Of a stretch of DNA of 17,797 bases, positions 1-6,600 are shown in pieces. Within the stretch, counting starts at the first letter, position 1. Each line of letters begins with the position of its first letter. Origin of the DNA: Lachnospiraceae bacterium (lineage in GTDB: Bacteria; Bacillota_A; Clostridia; Lachnospirales; Lachnospiraceae); assembly GCA_004556565.1 (NCBI GenBank), contig SFGN01000058.1:1-17797 (forward strand), read 5' to 3'. Both the position numbers and the translations under genes were made by a program. The notes beneath the pieces were generated by a model. That model saw only the letters and a program-made list of their open reading frames with translations. It made no database searches and was not told the DNA's origin.

Positions 1-96
1 AACCTCTTGAAAAAATACCCTGCTGCCGATATAATAAACCTTGTGCGATTTCGGAGGGATGAAGATGGAAAACGAAAAATACTACATAGCCGTTAA
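1..96 (+). CDS. Possible C-terminal end of an upstream mobile-element gene (partial)
   Basis: Frame 1 is open from the first base to a TAA at 94-96 and encodes a basic, helical-looking tail of 31 residues that includes NLLKKYPAADIINLV and ends KRKILHSR. The gene would begin outside the window. It overlaps the start of the next ORF (65) by about 30 nt in another frame, which would fit translational coupling within an operon. The family cannot be identified from this tail. The main alternative is that the frame is open by chance. Confidence 0.3.
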   Translation, partial: NLLKKYPAADIINLVRFRRDEDGKRKILHSR

Positions 97-247
97 TGCC
101 AGCAACAGATATCCGCTTTTGAAAACGCCACAGGACTACACGGAATATTTCAACGAAGCACTCTCATTCGGAGACTTATTCGACGTGCTTCGGTATATTG
201 AAAAGCACGGCCTTGAACGAATCGTTACAGCCGTGATAAAACGCTGA
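65..247 (+). CDS. Small conserved-type hypothetical protein (60 aa)
   Basis: The ORF encodes a 60-residue soluble, mixed-charge protein beginning MENEKYYIAVNAS. There is no signal peptide, membrane segment or cysteine cluster. ATG 65 is chosen because GGAGGG at 53-58 lies 6 nt upstream; ATG 59 directly abuts that ribosome binding site, and ATG 41 has none. A clean intrinsic terminator overlaps the stop codon, so this is the last gene of a rightward operon converging on the VirD4-like gene. I do not recognise the family. The opening (charged residues, then YYIAV) resembles other small proteins of clostridial integrative elements, including the one at 3016 that begins MSKKYYIAL, but similarity over so few residues proves nothing. 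Confidence 0.5.
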   Translation: MENEKYYIAVNASNRYPLLKTPQDYTEYFNEALSFGDLFDVLRYIEKHGLERIVTAVIKR

Positions 248-269
248 CCGCCGACAAGCGGTCTTTTTT
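246..269 (+). terminator. Intrinsic terminator after the 60-aa ORF
   Basis: The stem GACCGC (246-251) pairs with GCGGTC (258-263) around a 6-nt loop, followed by six T (264-269). The stem begins inside the TGA stop. Only the plus strand has a T tract, so it acts on the rightward operon. The T tract runs into the stop codon of the convergent VirD4-like gene. Confidence 0.8.
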
Positions 270-2350
270 CATCCCGATTTCAGCCGAAACAGCAGACTGC
301 TTTTGCCTCCCTTCTTGCGGTATCGCTGCTCGGTTTCGAGAAGTCCTGATTTTTTAAGGTCACGGATTCCGCGGCGGACGGTGGACGCCGAGAGCTTGAG
401 GTCTGAGGCTATGGTCGGGATGGCAGGCCAACACTCGTTGTTCTCATTTGTCCTGTCGGCGAGATAGATATATACCGCAACGGCCCTGTGCGGCAGCTCG
501 GTGCGGTAAAGAAAATCAAGACGGCTCATTGCTTTGCACCTTATTTCTGCTTCCGTTATGTCGGGGGCAGTTTCTTTTCTCGGCGGTGAGGTACGGATAG
601 GCTTGCCGCCTCTGTTTTTATCCTTTGGCGGAGTTCTCTGCGGTTCATTCTTGGGGCTGTCCTGCTGTGCCTGACCGCCGCCGTCCGAGCTGTTCGGTGC
701 AGGCGTTTCCTCTTTCCACTCCGGCGGATATTTTTCGAGGATGCCGTTCTGTATTTCCTTTTTGTCGGCATACTTGACCTCACGGTTGCCTTGGTCGGGT
801 ACGGTGTATGGGTGTTCATCGTCGAATTCAATGCCCCATTTGAAGAACAGCTTGAGGTGCACCCGCATCGGATGCACACCGGTTTTCATTACGATAAAGT
901 CGCCCTTGGGCAAGGATTTGAGTTCATCTGGCGTCAGCAATGGACGCTCTATCATTTGGAGCGACTGTGACGGATCGTTTTTACTCCGGCTGACAGATCC
1001 GCTCATGACCGTGCGGCTGCCGAGTGCCTTGGATAATGTTTCGGCAGAGCTGCTGTTGGGAGCAAAGCCGCCGAAGATAGTGTCCTGCGTATTGTCCACG
1101 ATGATCTCCGCGCCTTCCTTGCCGCAGTTCTTTTCGAGCTGGGCAAAGGATTGGATGATGGGAACGATCTGCAAGCGCCTTGAACGGGAGGCGGAGAACA
1201 TCATTTCCGCACTTTCGATTTTGGGCAGCGTGCCGAACTCATCGCAGAAGAATACACAGCGGTTCTTGAGCTTACCGCCGTTTTCATCGGCAACGGCGAG
1301 TATCTCACGGTAGAGCTGTTGGATAATCAGTGAGATCATAAAGAAGGTGTTGGGATTTTCCTCCGGCATAATCACAAAGATAGCCGATTTCCGGTTGCAG
1401 AAGGTTTCGGCATCTATCTCGGTATCAAAGCACAGGAGCTGTTCTAATTCCGTATCGAGGAAAGCGTTGAGCCTCGACAGCGCCGTACTCATAACGCTTG
1501 CCATACTCTGTTCGGCGGTGTTCAGTGCCGCACCCGCAAACCATTTCGCCTTATGCTCATTCGGCAGTAACTCCATAAGCTGCTGAAACTGATTTTTGCC
1601 CTTTTTCTTTGACGGGGCGAGTAGTTCCTGAATGACTTTGAATACCGACACGATATGCCGCTTTTCTGGCGCACAGAATTCCGCTACCAACAGAATGGTT
1701 GCCGTCAGCAAGCCCTCGGCGGCGTCATAGAAGTATGCGTTCTGTCCGAAGGAGGCGGCGTCCATGCCGGAGAGGATGATGGTTTTCGAGATGATTTTTG
1801 CGTACTTCTCCGCTTTCGCCTTGTAGACGATTTGGTCGGGGTTCTTTGCATACAGGTCGGTGTACTTATGGTCTGCCGATTCATTCTCACTGAACAGGCG
1901 GTGTTTGCTGACGAGACCGGAGCGCACGGCAAAGGCTTCCTTGACATATTCATAGTTCGGAGAATAATCTCCCCAAAACACCGAGTCACCGTCAGCGTTC
2001 TGTTTCCAGGTACAGAACATAAAGCCGTTCTTTTCGCTGTAGGTTGCCGCCAATACGGTATCTCCGAAGGTGGCAAGCTGTCTGTAATCGGAGACATCGG
2101 TAGCTTTCATCTGCGGTGCGTGTTCGTAAAGCCCGACATATTCCCGCACCGTAGAAATCTCATCCTGAATGTCTGCAATTTTACTGCGGTATTCATCCGA
2201 GAGGTTTTGGTCGGCGTTGCTTAGAAATTGACCGTTGTATTTTATCCGGCAGAGAGGAACGCCGTCCGAGGACACCTCCAACCATCCGTTGCCGTCCATC
2301 TTGGTGTCGTACCGAGCCCTGAGCCGTTTGGCTAATTCTTTCTGTAGCAT
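269..2350 (-). CDS. VirD4/TraG-like coupling protein, chimeric: non-VirD4 N-terminus, no Walker A, C-terminal winged helix
   Basis: VirD4/TraG proteins are hexameric ATPases that pass relaxase-bound DNA to the type IV channel. This 693-residue product has three parts. Residues about 1-160 resemble a separate accessory protein of clostridial integrative elements, with motifs such as FMFCTWKQNADGDS and FAVRSGLV. Residues about 160-535 match the middle and C-terminal half of VirD4/TraG, including the Walker B-like CDEFG with D370. A Pro/Lys/Gln-rich linker (about 540-600) leads to a winged helix at about 605-693 (IASDLKLSASTVRRGIRDL). No GxxxxGK[ST] P-loop and no N-terminal membrane segments are present, although VirD4 proteins normally have both. 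The start is supported by AAAAGGAG about 9 nt upstream on the minus strand. The gene is GC-rich compared with the cargo to its right. The simplest reading is an in-frame deletion fusing two ICE genes, leaving a protein unlikely to pump DNA. VirD4 identity of the core is fairly certain; the fusion mechanism is inferred. Confidence 0.85.
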   Translation of the reverse strand: MLQKELAKRLRARYDTKMDGNGWLEVSSDGVPLCRIKYNGQFLSNADQNLSDEYRSKIADIQDEISTVREYVGLYEHAPQMKATDVSDYRQLATFGDTVLAATYSEKNGFMFCTWKQNADGDSVFWGDYSPNYEYVKEAFAVRSGLVSKHRLFSENESADHKYTDLYAKNPDQIVYKAKAEKYAKIISKTIILSGMDAASFGQNAYFYDAAEGLLTATILLVAEFCAPEKRHIVSVFKVIQELLAPSKKKGKNQFQQLMELLPNEHKAKWFAGAALNTAEQSMASVMSTALSRLNAFLDTELEQLLCFDTEIDAETFCNRKSAIFVIMPEENPNTFFMISLIIQQLYREILAVADENGGKLKNRCVFFCDEFGTLPKIESAEMMFSASRSRRLQIVPIIQSFAQLEKNCGKEGAEIIVDNTQDTIFGGFAPNSSSAETLSKALGSRTVMSGSVSRSKNDPSQSLQMIERPLLTPDELKSLPKGDFIVMKTGVHPMRVHLKLFFKWGIEFDDEHPYTVPDQGNREVKYADKKEIQNGILEKYPPEWKEETPAPNSSDGGGQAQQDSPKNEPQRTPPKDKNRGGKPIRTSPPRKETAPDITEAEIRCKAMSRLDFLYRTELPHRAVAVYIYLADRTNENNECWPAIPTIASDLKLSASTVRRGIRDLKKSGLLETEQRYRKKGGKSSLLFRLKSG

Positions 2351-2375
2351 ATCTGATTTCTCCTTTTGGGGGAAT

Positions 2376-2410
2376 AAAAAAGGCAGATAGATTTTTGATT
2401 TCTATCTGCC
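2376..2410 (-). terminator. Minus-strand terminator-like hairpin just upstream of the VirD4-like gene
   Basis: A 10-bp perfect stem, GGCAGATAGA (2382-2391) with TCTATCTGCC (2401-2410), has a 9-nt loop. On the minus strand it is followed by six T (2376-2381). It lies 26 nt before the start of the VirD4-like gene, so it would stop transcription arriving from the right or act as an attenuator in the leader of that gene. Confidence 0.65.
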
Positions 2411-2460
2411 TGTGTATCTGATATTTACTTTTCGGGAGTTCAAGTCTATCCACAAAGGGA

Positions 2461-2509
2461 AAACGGCTATTTTACATCTGTGTTTTGGTACAGAGAAAAA
2501 TCGCCGTTT
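2461..2509. repeat. Long imperfect hairpin in the hairpin cluster
   Basis: AAACGGC (2461-2467) pairs with GCCGTTT (2503-2509), ATTTT (2469-2473) with AAAAT (2497-2501), and CTGT (2478-2481) with ACAG (2490-2493). The result is one long stem interrupted by a single mismatch and a small internal loop. Neither strand has an adjacent T tract, so this is not an obvious terminator. It could be a recombinase, relaxase or replication structure. Confidence 0.45.
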
Positions 2510-2518
2510 GGGTAGCAA

Positions 2519-2543
2519 AAAAGCCCGATATATTCGGGCTTTT
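2519..2543. terminator. Bidirectional terminator-like hairpin
   Basis: GCCCGA (2523-2528) pairs with TCGGGC (2534-2539) around TATAT. Flanking A and T runs (about 2517-2522 and 2540-2543) extend the stem and supply T tracts on both strands, so it could terminate in either direction. Confidence 0.6.
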
Positions 2544-2547
2544 CGCA

Positions 2548-2568
2548 GGAGACATCTTTTTTGTCTCC
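2548..2568. repeat. Hairpin with a T-rich loop
   Basis: GGAGAC (2548-2553) pairs with GTCTCC (2563-2568) around ATCTTTTTT. The T run is in the loop, not after the stem, so it does not look like a terminator. It is the last of four hairpins packed into 2376-2568. Confidence 0.45.
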
Positions 2569-2579
2569 ACATTATGGTG

Positions 2580-2601
2580 CGAGTGTTCATAACGGATTTG
2601 A
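2580..2601 (+). repeat. Left copy of a 22-bp inverted repeat (other copy 16826-16847, minus strand)
   Basis: This 22-bp stretch, CGAGTGTTCATAAC followed by GGATTTGA, is identical to the minus strand at 16826-16847. There it forms one arm plus the loop of the terminator downstream of the tRNA-Pro remnant. Only one arm is present here, so no hairpin forms. It lies exactly where GC-rich ICE-like sequence gives way to the AT-rich segment, so it may mark an element boundary or a captured piece of the tRNA terminator. Sequence beyond the 22 bp does not match. Confidence 0.7.
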
Positions 2602-2607
2602 TTAAAA

Positions 2608-2621
2608 GGTATTAAAATACC
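2608..2621. repeat. Short inverted repeat upstream of the DUF6809-like gene
   Basis: GGTATT (2608-2613) and AATACC (2616-2621) are separated by AA. It is too tight for a good RNA hairpin, so a protein-binding site or chance is more likely. No convincing promoter for the gene at 2711 could be identified nearby. Confidence 0.25.
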
Positions 2622-2710
2622 GGCAGAAGCACACATATTTTTCATTCGCACATATGAATATTTCAAGGTTTCTTCGTAAAATAAAATTACAGAAACGAGG
2701 AAACAAGATT

Positions 2711-3010
2711 ATGTCAAAATTTATTGAAGAATTCTATTACGGTAACATTGATCCCCAAGCACGAAGCACTACGCAGAATAAGACTGTTCAAAAGCAAATG
2801 GAAGTTTTAATGCTCAACGAGGACTTCTTAACCGAAGCACTCACAGGTGAAAACAAAAAGAAGTTTCTTGATTTTGTTAATGCTTGGAGTATTGTCAACG
2901 GAGAATCAAATCTCGACAGTTTTATTATGGGATTTCGATTGGGAGCCAATTTTACATACGATACATTCGTATCTACTGACACGCCGTTTAAAGATTTTTT
3001 GAAAGAGTGA
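2711..3010 (+). CDS. DUF6809-like mobile-element protein (99 aa)
   Basis: The product begins MSKFIEEFYYGNIDPQARST and contains the stretch LDSFIMGFRLGANF. Both agree with my memory of the DUF6809 family, small proteins of unknown function common in clostridial conjugative and mobilizable elements, usually near TnpV. ATG 2711 is chosen because GAGGAA lies about 8 nt upstream; ATG 2654 has no ribosome binding site and would add a basic tail atypical of the family. It is soluble, acidic and helical in appearance. The next gene begins a few bases after its TGA, so the two are co-transcribed. Its biochemical role is unknown. The assignment rests on recognition of the N-terminal motif, not on a search. 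Confidence 0.75.
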   Translation: MSKFIEEFYYGNIDPQARSTTQNKTVQKQMEVLMLNEDFLTEALTGENKKKFLDFVNAWSIVNGESNLDSFIMGFRLGANFTYDTFVSTDTPFKDFLKE

Positions 3011-3015
3011 AAAAT

Positions 3016-3198
3016 ATGTCAAAGAAATATTACATAGCTCTTGATGATTACGAGCGAGGAACGATTATCAATTGCCTTAATGAAAAGCGCAACAAACTTA
3101 TTGCAGACGGAAAATACACCGATGCAGTTGATGAAGTGCTCTTCAAGATTATTAATGCAAAGCAAAAGAAATTCAAAGTGATCTACAAGGAGGCCTAA
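3016..3198 (+). CDS. Small conserved mobile-element protein (60 aa)
   Basis: The ORF encodes 60 residues: MSKKYYIALDDYERGTIINC, then a lysine-rich helical half ending KFKVIYKEA. Similar proteins (xYYIALDDYE, LNEKRN, GKYTDAVDE) accompany DUF6809 and TnpV in clostridial elements, to my recollection, but no function is known. ATG 3016 is preferred over GTG 3007 because the upstream purine-rich stretch GAAAGAG fits it better and GTG 3007 overlaps the preceding stop. Its stop (3196-3198) is 2 nt before the TnpV start, and the TnpV ribosome binding site lies inside its 3' end, implying translational coupling. Confidence 0.7.
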   Translation: MSKKYYIALDDYERGTIINCLNEKRNKLIADGKYTDAVDEVLFKIINAKQKKFKVIYKEA

Positions 3199-3200
3199 CT

Positions 3201-3578
3201 ATGGAAAAGCGTATTTACAACGAAAAGAACGGTATCCGTTATAATCTGCAAGGTAACTATTACTTGCCCGATCTAAAACTCCCCGATGAAGAAAACAAGC
3301 CTATCGGGCTGTGGGGACAGCGACACGCAAGACATTTGAAACAGAATCATAAAGTTTTGTATATGAATTTGCTGACAAGCGGAAAGTTGAGCAGCTATCT
3401 TGCTGACATTGACAAGCAAGCAGAAGATATGTTTTTTCGGCTTGTAAAACAGATGGCGAAGCGTGAGGGTGTTACCGAACAACTCAAGGCGGATAATCAA
3501 ATGAAGTGGGTGGCTCGGATGAATAATATTCGCAGCAGAGCTACCGAAATCGTAAATAACGAAATCATATACAACTAA
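3201..3578 (+). CDS. tnpV: TnpV-like transposon-encoded protein
   Basis: The 125-residue product matches the TnpV family first seen in the clostridial mobilizable transposon Tn4451. Visible features are the NGIRYNLQGNYYLPDL opening, the central GLWGQRHARHLKQNH, and the C-terminal helix AKREGVTEQLKADNQMKWVA ending in MNNIRSRATEIV. TnpV has no proven catalytic function and is an accessory marker of these elements. AAGGAGG (3187-3193) lies 7 nt before the ATG. It is the last gene of a three-gene operon closed by a strong terminator. In Tn4451-type elements tnpV accompanies the TnpX serine recombinase. Here a recombinase of that type lies about 11.5 kb downstream, with the defence-like cargo between, which supports a single element spanning both. 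Confidence 0.85.
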   Translation: MEKRIYNEKNGIRYNLQGNYYLPDLKLPDEENKPIGLWGQRHARHLKQNHKVLYMNLLTSGKLSSYLADIDKQAEDMFFRLVKQMAKREGVTEQLKADNQMKWVARMNNIRSRATEIVNNEIIYN

Positions 3579-3586
3579 TTAGCAAC

Positions 3587-3626
3587 AGCGGCAGGGAGAG
3601 TGGGTTCTCTCTGCCGCTATTCTTTT
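3587..3626 (+). terminator. Intrinsic terminator of the tnpV operon
   Basis: AGCGGCA (3587-3593) pairs with TGCCGCT (3612-3618), and GAGAG (3596-3600) with CTCTC (3607-3611), leaving a GG bulge and a TGGGTT loop. TATTCTTTT follows. It separates the tnpV operon from the independently promoted cargo operon. Confidence 0.8.
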
Positions 3627-3696
3627 GTTTTAATGCACGAAAAGCTAAAGTACCTTCTCAATTTAAAAACAAATTAAACTTTCGTGTAATTATTTG

Positions 3697-3725
3697 TTGC
3701 AATTTTGCATTTCTTGTGGTATGAT
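3697..3725 (+). promoter_or_regulatory. Sigma-A promoter of the defence-like operon, with a palindrome in the spacer
   Basis: TTGCAA (3697-3702) and TATGAT (3720-3725) have a 17-bp spacer, and TGG before the -10 box gives an extended -10. Overlapping the -35 box and spacer is an inverted repeat, TGCAA (3698-3702) and TTGCA (3705-3709), a plausible operator for the XRE protein encoded just downstream. The untranslated leader would be about 30 nt. Confidence 0.75.
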
Positions 3726-3764
3726 ATAGGAGTATAAATCTACTACTTATTCGAGAGGTGCGCT

Positions 3765-3983
3765 ATGGCTGTAAGTTATAATAAATTATGGAAGCTTCTT
3801 ATTGATAAAAATATGAAGAAAAAAGAACTTGGCGAAGCTGCGGGAATAAGCAATACGCTAATTGCGAAGCTTGGAAAAAACGAAAATGTTACGGTTGAAG
3901 TATTAGTTAAAATATGTGCTGCTCTTGATTGCAAGATAGAAGATATAATGGAATTGATTCCCGACGAAAAACAAGCAATATAA
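3765..3983 (+). CDS. XRE-family (Cro/CI-type) regulator, controller-protein-like
   Basis: This 72-residue protein is almost entirely one helix-turn-helix domain. KKKELGEAAGISNTLIAKL (about residues 19-37) is the helix-turn-helix, followed by a dimerising-type tail (EVLVKICAALDCKIEDIMEL). It resembles small Cro/CI proteins and the C proteins of restriction-modification systems. C proteins delay restriction until methylation is established. It is the first gene of the operon, 16 nt before the methyltransferase, directly behind the promoter that contains a palindrome, so autoregulation is a reasonable inference. The ribosome binding site is modest (GAGAGGTG, about 6 nt before the ATG). The DNA-binding family is clear; a true C-protein role is inferred from position and size. 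Confidence 0.85.
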   Translation: MAVSYNKLWKLLIDKNMKKKELGEAAGISNTLIAKLGKNENVTVEVLVKICAALDCKIEDIMELIPDEKQAI

Positions 3984-3999
3984 AGAAGAGGTACTTATA

Positions 4000-6591
4000 A
4001 TGAAAGCAGTAGAAAAGCCTACATATATTAGCTTGTTTAGTAGTGCGGGTATCGGATGCTATGGCTTTAAGTTAGAGGGATTCGATTGCGTTGCCACTAA
4101 CGAGCTTATAACGAGAAGATTAGAGGTTCAAAAATTTAATAAAAAATGCAAATATGAAAGTGGATATATTTGTGGTGATATTACCGAAGATGCTACGAAG
4201 AATGCTCTTTATGATCAAATTGCACTTTGGAAAAAAAGAGAAGGATTGTCTCGAATTGATGTTGTAATTGCTACTCCTCCTTGTCAGGGTATGTCTGTAG
4301 CAAATCATAAAAAGAGTGAAACCGAAATTGTTCGTAACTCTTTGGTCATTGAATCTATTAAAGTTATCAAGCAGATAAATCCTCGTTTCTTTATTTTCGA
4401 GAATGTGCCTGCTTTTATGAAAACAATTTGCACTGATATTGACGGTGAGCATAAGTCGATTGCGGCTGCGATTGAGAATAATTTAGGACAGGCATACTCA
4501 TATACTTCTCGTGTAATTAATTTCAAAAATTACGGTGCTTGTTCCAGTAGACAACGTACTGTTGTTATTGGTGTATCCAAAGACTATGCTGATGAAGTTT
4601 CGCCTTTGGAACTATATCCTGATCTTGTTAAAGAGCGTACATTAAGAGAGGTAATTGGCGACTTAAAGCCTCTAAAAGAGTTTGGTGAAATAGACGAAAA
4701 CGATATCTATCATTCCTTCAGACCTTATCCTGAACATATGCGGGCGTGGATTGCAGATATAAAGGAAGGACAATCGGCATTTGACAATGTTGATGATAAT
4801 AAAAAGCCTCATCGAGTAGTTGGTGGCAAAATAGTTATCAATCAACGCAAAAACGCAGATAAATATACTCGTCAATATTGGGACAAAGTCGGCCCCTGTA
4901 TTCATACAAGAAATGACCAAATGGCAAGTCAAAATACAGTACATCCTTGTGATGATAGAGTTTTCAGCATTAGAGAATTAATGCTGATGATGACCGTTCC
5001 GTACTCGTTCAAATGGGTAGAAACTGACTTTAATATATTAAATGATTTGCCTACTGAACAAAAAAGAGCCTTTTTGAAGAAAGAAGAAATTAAAATTCGT
5101 CAATCTTTAGGAGAAGCGGTTCCTACTGTAATCTTCCAATCTATTGCCAAAAAAATTAAATCTGTATTGAAACATCCGCCTCTTAACACAGCAACTATCA
5201 ACAAATTGGTTTCTTCTAACAAATTATCCGAGGTTGATAATTTAAGAGATTTCATTATAAATAATCCGATGAATTTGTCTGCTACAACATTAGGCAAGAT
5301 TGCAGAATTAGCTAATACAAGCCGTACCGATAACGCTGCTTTTTTCACAAGCAAAACTCTTATTACCGAAATGATGAAAGCATTGCCGGATACAGACAAG
5401 GATATCATTCGTATTCTTGAGCCATCGGTTGGCGTTGGCAACTTTCTGCCCCTTATTATCAAAAAATTTGAGGGAAAAAGAATAATCCTTGATGTTGTTG
5501 ATATTGATGAGCACAGTTTGGAATTTGCCGAATTAATCTTACAACACTACAACATTCCTGACACTTGTACGATCAATTATATCCACGATGACTTTCTGCT
5601 TCATAACTTTGAAGAAAAGTATGATTACATAATTGGAAATCCGCCTTTCTTCAAAATGAAATCCACTAATAAACTGCTAAGTGTTTATCGATGCAATGCA
5701 ATTAACAAAGCAACAACAAATATTTGTTCTTTCTTTTTAGACAAGGCTATCAATCTTGGTAACTATGTGGCCTTGGTTTTCCCGAAGTTCTTGTTAAATA
5801 CACCTGAGTTCGCACCTACAAGAAGTTATCTTTCGGAAAAGGCCATCGAGTGCATCATTGATTTTGGTGAGAAAGGTTTTCCGGGCGTTCTTGTAGAAAC
5901 TTTAGCAGTTTTTATCAATAACCTCAGCCGGCCATCAAATACTCGTGTAGCTTCTATTACTCACGGTAAATACCTGTCTCAGTCCCAAAAATATATCTTT
6001 GATGAAAAACTTCCTTATTGGATTATTTATCGTAACAGTCGGTTCGATGATGTTTGCAAGAAACTCGACTTCAATGTTTTTAAGGTTTTTAGGGATAGAC
6101 AAATCACTAATACTCTGCTCTCCGATTCAGGGGATGTTCGTGTATTAAAATCACGCAATATAAGTGATGACGGAAAAGAAATCATTAATTTAAGCGATTA
6201 TGATTCTTACATCAACTATGATGCATTAAAAGGCTTAGCGGTGTCTGAGTATTTAGATAGAGATGATGTTTATCTAACCCCTAATATGACCTATAAACCT
6301 CGTGTGATGAGAAAACCTAAGAACTGCGTTGTAAATGGCTCATTAGCGATTTTAATTCCTAGAAAGGATATTGTTCCCACTGATAAACAAATGGAGTTCT
6401 TCTCTACACAGGAATATCGTGAGTTTTATCAGATTGCAAGAAACTATCAAACAAGATCATTAAATGTTGATGCTTGTTCGGTTTTCTTCTATGGTTTGTT
6501 AAGAGAGAAAGATAAAAAATCTCCTATAACCGAAAAGTTTATTGAAGAGGACAATAATGTACAACTCACGATTTTTGAATATATGAAATGA
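4000..6591 (+). CDS. Fused DNA methyltransferase: N-terminal cytosine-C5 domain plus C-terminal adenine-N6 domain
   Basis: The 863-residue protein carries two complete SAM-dependent methyltransferase signatures. The N-terminal m5C domain shows motif I FSSAGIG (13-19), motif IV TPPCQG with catalytic C95, motif VI ENV (134-136), motif VIII with QR (185-186), and motif X GEAVP (371-375). A linker (about 385-440) leads to a gamma-type m6A domain with motif I EPSVGVGNF (474-482) and motif IV NPPF (547-550), then a long C-terminal region that probably recognises DNA. Two chemistries in one chain are known for enzymes protecting asymmetric sites, such as those of the Esp3I/Eco31I/Alw26I group, where each strand receives a different mark. 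The gene is intact and ends 9 nt before the HNH protein gene, its likely nuclease partner. AT-rich composition matches the rest of the operon. Domain identity is secure; target sequence is unknown. Confidence 0.93.
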   Translation: MKAVEKPTYISLFSSAGIGCYGFKLEGFDCVATNELITRRLEVQKFNKKCKYESGYICGDITEDATKNALYDQIALWKKREGLSRIDVVIATPPCQGMSVANHKKSETEIVRNSLVIESIKVIKQINPRFFIFENVPAFMKTICTDIDGEHKSIAAAIENNLGQAYSYTSRVINFKNYGACSSRQRTVVIGVSKDYADEVSPLELYPDLVKERTLREVIGDLKPLKEFGEIDENDIYHSFRPYPEHMRAWIADIKEGQSAFDNVDDNKKPHRVVGGKIVINQRKNADKYTRQYWDKVGPCIHTRNDQMASQNTVHPCDDRVFSIRELMLMMTVPYSFKWVETDFNILNDLPTEQKRAFLKKEEIKIRQSLGEAVPTVIFQSIAKKIKSVLKHPPLNTATINKLVSSNKLSEVDNLRDFIINNPMNLSATTLGKIAELANTSRTDNAAFFTSKTLITEMMKALPDTDKDIIRILEPSVGVGNFLPLIIKKFEGKRIILDVVDIDEHSLEFAELILQHYNIPDTCTINYIHDDFLLHNFEEKYDYIIGNPPFFKMKSTNKLLSVYRCNAINKATTNICSFFLDKAINLGNYVALVFPKFLLNTPEFAPTRSYLSEKAIECIIDFGEKGFPGVLVETLAVFINNLSRPSNTRVASITHGKYLSQSQKYIFDEKLPYWIIYRNSRFDDVCKKLDFNVFKVFRDRQITNTLLSDSGDVRVLKSRNISDDGKEIINLSDYDSYINYDALKGLAVSEYLDRDDVYLTPNMTYKPRVMRKPKNCVVNGSLAILIPRKDIVPTDKQMEFFSTQEYREFYQIARNYQTRSLNVDACSVFFYGLLREKDKKSPITEKFIEEDNNVQLTIFEYMK

Positions 6592-6600
6592 GGGTAAGAT

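Noticed and set aside
556..2224. Several long ORFs on both strands within 556-2224
   Set aside because: They are out-of-frame shadows of the VirD4-like gene, whose GC-rich codons leave other frames open. None has a ribosome binding site or recognisable motifs.
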